In this document: in pieces, positions 1 to 5,871 of the stretch
Numbering within the stretch: the first letter of the stretch is position 1
How the letters are laid out: each line of letters opens with the position of its first letter
Assembly (NCBI GenBank): GCA_003532715.1
Contig: DOEZ01000718.1
Span: 1-5,871 of the forward strand
Direction of reading: 5' to 3'
DNA length: 5,871 nucleotides
Source: Planctomycetaceae bacterium
GTDB taxonomy: Bacteria > Planctomycetota > Planctomycetia > Pirellulales > Thermoguttaceae
Made by a program: the position numbers and the translations under genes
The notes under the pieces: model-generated
What the model saw: only the letters and a program-made list of their open reading frames with translations
What the model was told of the DNA's origin: nothing
Database searches by the model: none

Positions 1-976
1 CGGGCGCAATGGCGGCCGTGATCAGATCGACGCAGGCCTGCTGTGCGTTGACGGACGGCGTCTCGGGATTCGCGTCGTCGTCGAACGTCTGCGTGATGTC
101 CGGAACAAGGACCATGACGAACGTTCTTTCGTCGAGGGTCACCGAGTAGGTCAGGCCGCTCGTGAGCGCCTTGTCGTCGTTGAACATCCGCACGTAGTCG
201 GCTCCTCGCAGGGCCTCGTCGACGTAATTGAAACTGAAGCTGCGGTCGGACATCACGCGCGAGCCGAGCTGCAGGCCGCAGTCGTCGCCCAGGAAAGGGT
301 CGCTGTCGTCCGTGAACTCGCCGTATGGCACCTTCGTGCCGTAGGCCCCGCCGCTACGGTTCACGGCCGAAATGAAACGCTCGGTCGTCGTCGGCGTTTC
401 ATAGACGATAATGCCGTCGAGCTGGGCGCGATGGGCGTCGTCGTATTCGTCGAAGTAGACGTGGATCGCGCCCATTGCGTCGGAAGTGGTCGATCCGATG
501 GGAATGCGCGAGAGAAACTGCGACGGATATTTCTCGGGGCTGGTATAGGCGACGCGCCAGCCGGCAGTGCCGACTCCATCGTAGTTCGCCATCTCGAAGG
601 GCGAAGAGAAGCCGGCCGCCAGCCCCACCTTCGTCTCGTTGTTCGTCGCGTTGAGCATCACGAAGTCAACGTAGTACTGCGTGTTGGCGTTGAGACCGCT
701 CACCGTCATGTCCATCTGGGGCACCGGATTCGCCACGTCCTTCGAGTCCGCGCTGTTCCCGTTGACCATCCGATCCGCGTTGCTGGTGTCCGGAAAATTC
801 CACGCATTGGTCGTGTTCTCGTTGCTGATATCGACGTACGTCTCGCCGGGCAACAACCAGAGGCTGGATGGATCGACCTGACCGTACGCCGAGCCCAATG
901 GCGCGAACAACAGGATCGCCGCAGAACCAAGGAGCAGTAATAAGATAGACTCGCTGCGATGCTTTCTTCGTTGCAT
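1..976 (-). CDS. Secreted beta-rich protein, C-terminus beyond window; shares its C-terminal domain with the adjacent FecR protein
   Basis: Open frame of 325 codons from an ATG at 976-974 to the left edge with no stop, so the 3' end is missing. The start is supported by GGAG (985-988) eight bases upstream. Residues 1-33 form a clear signal peptide: a basic n-region (QRRKHR), a hydrophobic core (ILLLLLGSAAILLFAPLG) and a likely cut near GSA-YGQ. Residues about 36-195 are rich in Asn, Asp, Thr, Gly and aromatics, like an extracellular beta-sandwich, and include VSGLNANTQYYVDFV, which resembles an FN3-like strand pattern. Residues 199-325 match the C-terminal domain of the FecR protein encoded upstream (SDR, VD, L-GA-YVR-FN-DK, then MVLV and NAQQ-VD). 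Planctomycetes export many proteins of this general style, some with a PEP-CTERM anchor; whether one is present lies outside the window. Function unknown. It is probably a target of, or partner to, the sigma/FecR pair, by position and shared domain (inference). Expression is secretory, to the periplasm or cell surface. Confidence 0.85.
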   Translation of the reverse strand, partial: MQRRKHRSESILLLLLGSAAILLFAPLGSAYGQVDPSSLWLLPGETYVDISNENTTNAWNFPDTSNADRMVNGNSADSKDVANPVPQMDMTVSGLNANTQYYVDFVMLNATNNETKVGLAAGFSSPFEMANYDGVGTAGWRVAYTSPEKYPSQFLSRIPIGSTTSDAMGAIHVYFDEYDDAHRAQLDGIIVYETPTTTERFISAVNRSGGAYGTKVPYGEFTDDSDPFLGDDCGLQLGSRVMSDRSFSFNYVDEALRGADYVRMFNDDKALTSGLTYSVTLDERTFVMVLVPDITQTFDDDANPETPSVNAQQACVDLITAAIAP

Positions 977-1164
977 GATAAGTACTCCAGCATTGATTAA
1001 AGAACATTCTGTCCGCGCGATTACAACTACCACACCCTCGGGCTGGCGTCTCTTTCGGCCCGCTGACGCGGCGATTCCGACGCACCGGACGGCCGAACAA
1101 GGCGACTGTCGAGAACGCCACGGCCTCCGCAGGTTGTGACGGGTTGATTCAACGTGCTTCCTCT
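977..1164 (-). other. Gap between FecR and secreted protein genes
   Basis: A stretch of 188 bases between the FecR stop (TAG, 1167-1165) and the next start. It is too long for tight coupling, so the secreted protein gene may have its own promoter, but I find no convincing -35/-10 pair. A short perfect dyad GTTGA-T-TCAAC lies at 1143-1153, just past the FecR stop, with no T-run after it, so it does not look like an intrinsic terminator. No small gene with a ribosome binding site is seen. Confidence 0.5.
985..988 (-). promoter_or_regulatory. Ribosome binding site of the secreted protein gene
   Basis: On the minus strand GGAG is followed by eight bases and then the ATG at 976. It decides the start of this gene: another ATG at 993 lies upstream of the site, in a different frame, and gives no signal peptide. 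Confidence 0.7.
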
Positions 1165-2775
1165 CTATTCCTTGGGTGACTGGCCGCGAGGTTCGACCGC
1201 TGTTGGCGCCTCGGGCAGCACCGCAATCACGTAGTTCATATAGGAGAAGAAAATGCCTCGGTGGAGCGATTCCTCTACCGGAAGGGCTCGCAACGTATAG
1301 ACGATCGGCGCGCCGGACGCGTCTTTCGTCGGCACAAGCATCCCGAACGCGCTGAGCAACATCGCGCGGGGACGCGATCGGCCGCCCTCGTTGATGCCGA
1401 TGTTGCATCCGGTGTCGACAAACTCGCCCGGCTTGGCAAACGACGACACGATCCGATCGACGCCAGCTTGTTGATTCCTCCCCTCCTCACCCAGATGGTC
1501 ATCCACCAGCACCATCAGAAACACGTGGGGGCGTTCGGTGTTGAACGTCAGCTCATACTGGCACCCCGTGTTCTTCTTGTCTGAATTGAAAGTCCGGACA
1601 TACTCCGCGCCAGAAAGCGGCGGGTCCACGGATTCAACCGTGTAGACCCGATCGGAGAAGTACGCCACGCCCGGACGCAACCCCGCGCCGTCCGACTCCA
1701 GCGGATCTCGTTCGCCGTTGTAGGGCCCGATGGGAGAACGTTCGTCCGATTCCCCTCCGCGCCGGTCCACAACGGCGATCAGGCGTGTGGCCTTCCGGGG
1801 CAGGGGCCCTGGACGGATCGCTTCGTCGGGAATCCGTTGCACGAACTCGTCGGGGGAAGCTACGATGTCCTCGACAAAGAGACGCCGTTGGCCAACACTG
1901 ACGCCGACCCGAACCGCCTCGCCCGCCACCAGTTGCTTCGCGACCTGGGCGGGACTCTCCGGCATGGGCTTTGTCGCCAGTTCGATCTTGCCGCCGAACA
2001 CGTGCGTTTCCGACGTTCCGTCGCCCATCACGCAGATTCCGAACTCCGTTCCCAGATCGACCACGGTGACCAACGGGGTCTCGACGGTAAAGCCTCGGGC
2101 CCTCGATGGCACGGTAGCCGAGAGTCTGCCCGTCTGGAGAAATCCGCCATTATTGTACTGAAGTTCGAAGATCGCCGGTGCCTCGATAATCGATCGGACG
2201 CCGCCGACGAACTCGATCTCCACTAACCCCGTTTGCAGGGTGAGTCGTTGCCCAGACACCAGCGTCGTTCCCGCCGATAACTGCATGGGCCCGCTGCCGA
2301 GGCTTCCAACGCAATCGCGGGTGCGGACAATCGTCGCAATGGGACTTGGAGGCGTCACGGGTACCTTCTGATCGAGAAGGGTAGTCGCCAGCAGCAAGAG
2401 AATCACCCCCGGCAAACCGATGGCCAGAAGAATCGTGAAAATGTTCGGTTTCGATAGAAACGAGATCCCCCCTTGAAAACAATCATTCAAGAACCCTAGC
2501 ACGGGAGGAATAGGCTTGCCTTTCGTGGCCCGCCCCTCCGCTGTCTCGCGGGAAATCGCCTCCAGAATCGCCCTCTCCGATTCACACGACCGGTCGTGCG
2601 CGTGATGCAACACCAGCAAACCGTGCATCGCCAAGTAATCCACGTAGAATTGGCAAGCTTCCTCGTCGCTGCACACCAACTCCTCGAGCCTTCGAAGATG
2701 TTCCTCGTCGAGCGTCCCTTCCCAACGGGAATCGATCCATTCGCGCAGTTCTTCTTGCCGCTGATTGTCGAGCAT
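1165..2775 (-). CDS. FecR-domain transmembrane regulator (probable anti-sigma or sigma regulator) with a duplicated surface domain
   Basis: A 536-residue protein from the ATG at 2775, chosen because GGAGG (2786-2790) lies ten bases upstream and the ATG overlaps the sigma stop as TGATG. Residues 1-80 are a charged cytoplasmic region of the planctomycete FecR type (LRRLEELVCSDEEACQFYVD, then LAMHGLL). It lacks the HxxxCxxC zinc motif of ZAS anti-sigma factors. Residues 112-133 form one strong membrane segment. Residues about 145-290 are the FecR domain, with the diagnostic FTVETPLVTVVDLGTEFG at 229-246, followed by an export-type loop in which FGGKIELA and LVAGEAVRVG repeat the family pattern. 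Residues 330-520 are an extra C-terminal domain homologous to the secreted protein encoded downstream. In this family the N-terminus usually binds the cognate sigma factor and the FecR part sits outside the inner membrane and senses a signal. Here the partner is the sigma factor encoded directly upstream (inference from coupling). Ligand unknown. Confidence 0.9.
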   Translation of the reverse strand: MLDNQRQEELREWIDSRWEGTLDEEHLRRLEELVCSDEEACQFYVDYLAMHGLLVLHHAHDRSCESERAILEAISRETAEGRATKGKPIPPVLGFLNDCFQGGISFLSKPNIFTILLAIGLPGVILLLLATTLLDQKVPVTPPSPIATIVRTRDCVGSLGSGPMQLSAGTTLVSGQRLTLQTGLVEIEFVGGVRSIIEAPAIFELQYNNGGFLQTGRLSATVPSRARGFTVETPLVTVVDLGTEFGICVMGDGTSETHVFGGKIELATKPMPESPAQVAKQLVAGEAVRVGVSVGQRRLFVEDIVASPDEFVQRIPDEAIRPGPLPRKATRLIAVVDRRGGESDERSPIGPYNGERDPLESDGAGLRPGVAYFSDRVYTVESVDPPLSGAEYVRTFNSDKKNTGCQYELTFNTERPHVFLMVLVDDHLGEEGRNQQAGVDRIVSSFAKPGEFVDTGCNIGINEGGRSRPRAMLLSAFGMLVPTKDASGAPIVYTLRALPVEESLHRGIFFSYMNYVIAVLPEAPTAVEPRGQSPKE

Positions 2776-3293
2776 CAGTGACTTTCCTCCGTCATCAGTC
2801 TGGCCGTGATGCAATCATGAAGCATCCTGCGCGCGCGACCTAAAGCCTTGTAAACGGCATGCGTGGTGCGTCCCAGTTCTTCCGCCGCGTTCTTGACCGT
2901 ACCGCCGATGCGATAACGCTGGCGAATCAGGTCCCGATCTTTCTGTGGCAGCCTTTCCAAGCACCGGGCGAGGGCTTCCCGGCGACGATCAACCGTGCCG
3001 GACGTCGAAGCCGATGCTTCAGCGACGCGCTGCAGGAAGGTCTCGTTGTAACGCAACCGATCTTGACTCCGTTGTGTCCAGTATTGCTGGACCTTGATAT
3101 AAGCAATCCGAAATGCCCAAGCCTTGAAATTCGTGTCCGGCTCGAATTCACCAAACTTTCGCCATAAAATCAGGTTGGTTTCCTGCAATACCTCCTCCGC
3201 ATCGCCCGGATTGGGAATCAAGGAGAGAACGAACAGGAAGATTCGCTGCTGATAGCGCGTCAATAGCTCGACAAACTGTTCAGTGGGGTCCAT
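2775..3293 (-). CDS. ECF-like RNA polymerase sigma factor, Rhodopirellula/Verrucomicrobium family
   Basis: A 172-residue sigma-70 family protein with only regions 2 and 4, the usual length for this group. Region 2 covers about residues 6-80: FVLSLIPNPGDAEEVLQETN and LWRKFGEF match regions 2.1-2.2, and FKAWAFRIAYIKVQQYW matches 2.3-2.4, the -10 melting and recognition helix. Region 4 covers about 107-165: LERLPQKDRDLIRQRY, then a helix-turn-helix GTVKNAAEELGRTTHAVYKA that would read the -35 element. The family pattern (LQETN, LWRKF, FEP-T-F-AWA, EELGR--HAVYKAL-R-R) is that of planctomycete and verrucomicrobial sigma factors usually found beside FecR genes. I chose the ATG at 3293 because the family begins just before helix DPTEQFVELL; the frame stays open to an ATG at 3422, but those 43 residues look non-coding. 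The ribosome binding site is weak (GGA about 12 bases upstream). The target regulon is unknown; it may include the secreted protein gene. Confidence 0.93.
   Translation of the reverse strand: MDPTEQFVELLTRYQQRIFLFVLSLIPNPGDAEEVLQETNLILWRKFGEFEPDTNFKAWAFRIAYIKVQQYWTQRSQDRLRYNETFLQRVAEASASTSGTVDRRREALARCLERLPQKDRDLIRQRYRIGGTVKNAAEELGRTTHAVYKALGRARRMLHDCITARLMTEESH
2786..2790 (-). promoter_or_regulatory. Ribosome binding site of FecR inside the sigma gene
   Basis: GGAGG followed by ten bases and then TGATG, in which the sigma stop TGA and the FecR ATG share one A. It places the FecR start at 2775 rather than at the in-frame codon at 2814, and implies translational coupling and near-equal synthesis of sigma factor and regulator. 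Confidence 0.8.
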
Positions 3294-3456
3294 GACGGTA
3301 CGATCCAGATGACACATAGAATCAGCGGTCGCGTATCTGCTTACGGCAAACGGTATTTCACGCGGTCCATGCCATCTTACAAGCATGGGACATGACCGTG
3401 GGGAGATCACCCCTTTCCGCATGGACGCGATCGGCCAGTTCGACGCGGGAGAATCT

Positions 3457-3518
3457 CTTTAACCTGTAAATCAGGAAAAGGACAAGTTTTTGGAACGAAA
3501 AAAACAATATTTCGTCAA
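3457..3518 (-). promoter_or_regulatory. AT-rich island, candidate promoter/operator of the sigma-FecR operon
   Basis: The most AT-rich stretch of the window, 165-225 bases before the sigma start. It has an A7/T7 run (3498-3504) and two short dyads: ACGAAA (3495-3500) with TTTCGT (3510-3515), and CCTG (3463-3466) with CAGG (3472-3475). The best housekeeping-like promoter read on the minus strand is TTGTCC (3485-3480), 17 bases, TTAAAG (3462-3457), which is a poor match. The composition and position support a regulatory role; the exact start of transcription cannot be given. Confidence 0.3.
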
Positions 3519-3527
3519 CAACCCCGC

Positions 3528-3548
3528 AGCATCCCCCACCGGGGGGCT
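3528..3548. repeat. Strong GC hairpin (inverted repeat)
   Basis: AGC, a two-base AT bulge, CCCCC, a loop ACC, GGGGG and GCT: eight pairs in total. On the minus strand the T7 run begins 24 bases further on, too far for a standard intrinsic terminator. It could end transcription coming from the TPR gene, or be structure in a leader RNA. Confidence 0.35.
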
Positions 3549-3901
3549 ACCAGACCAATGGGACCGTCAGGGTCCAAAATGATGCCGTCCCAAAACCTTG
3601 ACGTTGACCGGGGTTGAGAAGAAGATGAACACCGTCGCTTGCTACCGTCGCACGGGTGGGTCGGACGACTCCAATGCGACACCAAGAATGTGCAACACCG
3701 CTGTGCAAGAACCCATCGGGAATGAGGTCTCGAGGTCATGGCCCCGAGGAGACGCACCGCCAGCGGCACACCGGCCGAAGACAACGCCCGTTGGCCGAAG
3801 AATCAAGCGATCGGAAACAAACGAGTCGTGGAGGAGAAAAGGTTTGTAGACGGGCCTGTTGAAACGACGCGAGGACGCGGTTGATCGCCGTGTTCTCTTC
3901 T

Positions 3902-3938
3902 AATCAACTCGTGTTGGGTTGGCGCGGAATCAACTCGT
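3902..3938. repeat. 11-base direct repeat, two copies
   Basis: AATCAACTCGT occurs at 3902-3912 and again at 3928-3938, 26 bases apart start to start. It lies about 220-260 bases after the TPR stop, in the region downstream of the gene. Role unknown; it may be chance. Confidence 0.4.
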
Positions 3939-4048
3939 CCACGTACCGCGCTGGCCAAACATACCAGCAGTCGGGGCGGGCCGAACTCTGGTCTCCCGAC
4001 TCGATCCACTCTTTCCACTCCCTCTTCAAGACTGCGAAAACTGCGTCC

Positions 4049-4086
4049 CCGTTTTGGATCTCGTTTCGGATCCCCCGTTTCGGATC
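4049..4086. repeat. Three near-tandem copies of CGTTTYGGATC
   Basis: Copies at 4050-4060 (CGTTTTGGATC), 4062-4072 and 4076-4086 (both CGTTTCGGATC), spaced 12 and 14 bases apart. Two are identical and one differs by one base. They lie just downstream of the TPR gene. They could be binding sites or a decayed short tandem array. Confidence 0.5.
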
Positions 4087-4161
4087 GTTCGGGCCTTGAC
4101 TCAAAGGCGGTATGGGTGGCTCGTTTTCAGTTTTCCCGTGTTCGGTTTCCAAACAGGCCGG

Positions 4162-5871
4162 CTACCGATGCTTCAATGCCTTCAGCTTGCTTGCGGCCGA
4201 TTCGACTTCTGGGATGCCCTGGTCGGCGTGGTTCCAGAGGTCCAGGAACTTCTGATAGCATTCGGCGGCTTTGGCGTGGTTTCCTTCGGCTGCCCAGACG
4301 TTGCCAAGCTGATAGAGGCTCTTTGCATAGAGATGGCCGTAGAATTCTCGGCCCCGGGGAAAGGTGGCGATTCGTTCGTATTGTGTTCGAGCCTTTTCCC
4401 ATTCGCCCAACCCGGCATGGGCCGCGGCCAGGGAATCGATCACCGCGATATTCAGTCGCGATCGAAGACAAATCATCGGCAGGCTAGGCTCGAGATACTC
4501 GACGGCCTTTGCATACTTCTTGCGTTCCAGCTCGACGACTCCCATGAGATGGAGGTAAAGCCGAATTTTCTTCTTATCCAGTCCTTTTTCCGTCAAGGCC
4601 TCGAGCTTTTTAGCTTCTTCCAGCGCTTTGTCGAGTTGGCCCGACTGGGCATGGACGAGCCCCTTGCTATAGACGACGAATCGTTGCCACTCGAGTTCTT
4701 CATCGTCGAGCGTGCTTAGCCATAATGTGTCGAGGTGGACGATCGCCTCTTGCCAATGCCCCGTGATCGCATCGAGCTGTGCCAGCAGCGAGAGCCGATC
4801 GCGCATCATTCCTTTGCCGGCATGTTTTCGGGCATGGTCGTAACCTTGCTGGGCCAGGCTTCTCGCCTCGTTCAATCGACCTTGCAGCAGACGCAGTTCC
4901 GAAAGTCGAAATAGCCCCAGCGCATGGAAGTCCGGCCGTGGATCGTCGAAGAGCTTCCGGTACTCGGCCTGGGCCTTGTCGAGTTGGCCGCTCGCAACAT
5001 GGATATCGCCCTTGCTTGCCCGGCAATCGGCCGCGTCGGGCTGCAGGGTGGCGGCCTTGTCGACCATTTCGTGGGCCGACCGAAACTCGCCCCGATATTG
5101 ATACACCAGAGCCAAAGCGAGATACACGTCGGCGCGGTCGCCAAAACGTTCGAGGCACTTCTTCAACGTTTCTTCGGCCTGATCGTATTGGCCGGGATTC
5201 ATGTAGGTGCGGACCAGATTCAAGTAGTCGGCCGGCCCGCTGCCTGCCGACTCGACGACAAAACGGTATTCCGAGGCGGCCCGATCCCACTCTTCGATGT
5301 CGTAGTAGATCCGAGCCAGGCCGTTGCGCGCCTCGACGTCGTTGGGCGACAGACGCAACCACTCGCGATACGCTTTCAAAGCCTGGGCGTATCGATATCG
5401 GGTCCGCGAGTGGTATTTGGCCTGGGCCGCATGGCGATCGATGGCCGATTGCCGGCCGGGCAAGCCCGATGCATTGCTTTGCGCCGCCACGTTTTTCCGT
5501 TGCAGCTCCTCGTTGCGCGGTCGTCGGGCGTTTCGCTCGGCGGCCGGTTTGCCGGTGAGGTTTTGCGGGAGACTGCTGAGGTAGCCGACGAAACCCTGGC
5601 CAATATCCTTGACCTCGACGAACCACGCGTCGGGCGCGCGCTCGCCGACGCGTGCTTCAAAAACATTATCCTTGGTCTTGCGCATCAGTGCCGGATACCA
5701 CATCAGGTCGCGCCAGTAGGGCACGTCGTCGCAATAGACGTACCACGCCTTGACCTGGAGAATCTTGTTCGCCGACTCGACCTTGGCTCGGAAGATCGTT
5801 CCGTTGTCGAGCGGTGTAACGCTCAAATCGCCGATCCGTGCCAGCGGCCGCCCGTCGAAAACATGCGCGAC
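4162..5871 (-). CDS. TPR-repeat protein with an N-terminal beta-domain resembling the tail of secreted alpha/beta hydrolases; N-terminus beyond window
   Basis: The frame is open from the right edge to TAG at 4164-4162: 569 residues seen, start missing. It stays open and protein-like (VFDGRPLARIGD) upstream of the first possible internal start near 5826, so the true start lies outside. Visible residues 1-105 look like a beta-sandwich: KAWYVYCDDVPYWRDLMWYP, then FEARVGERAPDAWFVEVKD and YLSSLPQNLTG. This resembles the C-terminal segment of planctomycete alpha/beta hydrolases of the PhoPQ-related or acetylxylan-esterase kind, so the missing part may hold a hydrolase (inference). A basic, low-complexity linker follows (106-156, with RNARRPRNEE). 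Residues about 157-555 hold some ten TPR units, for example ALKAYREWLRLSPNDVEARN, YLALALVYQYRGEFRSAHEM and SLYQLGNVWAAEGNHAKAAE; the array ends with YQKFLDLWNHAD, a common capping pattern. TPR arrays bind partner proteins. No link with the sigma operon is shown beyond shared strand. Confidence 0.85.
   Translation of the reverse strand, partial: VAHVFDGRPLARIGDLSVTPLDNGTIFRAKVESANKILQVKAWYVYCDDVPYWRDLMWYPALMRKTKDNVFEARVGERAPDAWFVEVKDIGQGFVGYLSSLPQNLTGKPAAERNARRPRNEELQRKNVAAQSNASGLPGRQSAIDRHAAQAKYHSRTRYRYAQALKAYREWLRLSPNDVEARNGLARIYYDIEEWDRAASEYRFVVESAGSGPADYLNLVRTYMNPGQYDQAEETLKKCLERFGDRADVYLALALVYQYRGEFRSAHEMVDKAATLQPDAADCRASKGDIHVASGQLDKAQAEYRKLFDDPRPDFHALGLFRLSELRLLQGRLNEARSLAQQGYDHARKHAGKGMMRDRLSLLAQLDAITGHWQEAIVHLDTLWLSTLDDEELEWQRFVVYSKGLVHAQSGQLDKALEEAKKLEALTEKGLDKKKIRLYLHLMGVVELERKKYAKAVEYLEPSLPMICLRSRLNIAVIDSLAAAHAGLGEWEKARTQYERIATFPRGREFYGHLYAKSLYQLGNVWAAEGNHAKAAECYQKFLDLWNHADQGIPEVESAASKLKALKHR

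Larger units (their letters stand above)
3294..4161. other. Intergenic region without a convincing gene
   Basis: About 870 bases between the TPR gene and the sigma gene. Every open frame here on either strand is under 90 codons, lacks a ribosome binding site and gives a composition rich in Arg, Ser, Cys and Trp that does not resemble a folded protein. The part next to the sigma gene probably holds its promoter and leader; the part next to the TPR gene (3904-4161) is an in-frame open extension past the TPR stop. Between them (about 3550-3900) I see only a small dyad GGACC-N5-GGTCC at 3561-3575. No tRNA or known RNA fold is recognised. Confidence 0.6.

Noticed and set aside
666..1121. Minus-strand frame of 151 codons across the start of the secreted protein gene
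   Set aside because: The overlapping frame from 976 has a signal peptide, a good ribosome binding site and homology to FecR; this one has none of these.
2776..2814. Earlier in-frame start of FecR at 2814
   Set aside because: It would overlap the sigma gene by 40 bases and lacks a good ribosome binding site, while the ATG at 2775 has GGAGG and the TGATG overlap.
3294..3422. 43-residue N-terminal extension of the sigma factor
   Set aside because: The family starts close to the ATG at 3293; the extension has no ribosome binding site and no resemblance to sigma region 1 or 2.
3498..3548. GC hairpin plus T-run as an intrinsic terminator
   Set aside because: The T-run begins 24 bases after the stem on the minus strand, too far for the standard mechanism, so I list it only as a hairpin.
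3515..3784. Minus-strand frame of 89 codons in the intergenic region
   Set aside because: No ribosome binding site, composition dominated by Arg, Ser, Cys and Trp, and no recognisable domain. It overlaps the GC hairpin.
3919..4719. Plus-strand open frame of 266 codons
   Set aside because: Most of it is antisense to the TPR gene, whose repeat pattern is unmistakable; the plus-strand product matches no family pattern and has no ribosome binding site.
4700..5626. Minus-strand open frame of 308 codons within the TPR gene
   Set aside because: It is an alternate frame of the TPR gene, very rich in Arg, Gly and Pro, as expected for an off-frame reading of GC-rich coding DNA.
1..5871. CRISPR array, tRNA or rRNA genes, insertion sequence or phage genes
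   Set aside because: No regularly spaced repeats, cloverleaf, transposase motif or terminal inverted repeats were seen on either strand.

Overview
The window (about 58% GC by eye) looks like chromosomal DNA of a planctomycete, probably of the Pirellula/Rhodopirellula type. The evidence is a small ECF-like sigma factor of the Rhodopirellula/Verrucomicrobium family, directly coupled to a FecR-domain membrane protein with the planctomycete-style N-terminus, next to a secreted beta-rich protein and a long TPR protein. No species can be named from the sequence alone. All four genes lie on the minus strand, so the reading order is from the right edge to the left.

Region 1 (4162-5871) is the 3' part of a large gene whose start lies beyond the right edge. 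It encodes a beta-sandwich-like segment that resembles the tail of secreted alpha/beta hydrolases, then a basic linker, then about ten TPR repeats. Region 2 (3294-4161) is an intergenic stretch of about 870 bases with no convincing gene. It holds an in-frame open extension past the TPR stop codon, short direct repeats, one strong GC hairpin and an AT-rich island that probably carries the promoter of the next operon. Region 3 (1165-3293) is the sigma factor gene and the FecR gene. They overlap by one base in TGATG with a GGAGG ribosome binding site inside the sigma gene. Region 4 (1-976) is a secreted protein gene that starts 188 bases after FecR and runs off the left edge.

The most notable observation is that the extracytoplasmic C-terminal domain of the FecR protein (about residues 330-520) is clearly homologous to the C-terminal part of the secreted protein (from about residue 199). 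Eighteen of 36 aligned residues are identical in the best block. The regulator therefore seems to carry its own copy of a domain found in the exported protein encoded just downstream. I infer a cell-surface signalling unit in which sigma activity is set by FecR sensing something through this domain, perhaps the state or partner of the exported protein. That functional model is a hypothesis; the homology and the gene order are read directly.
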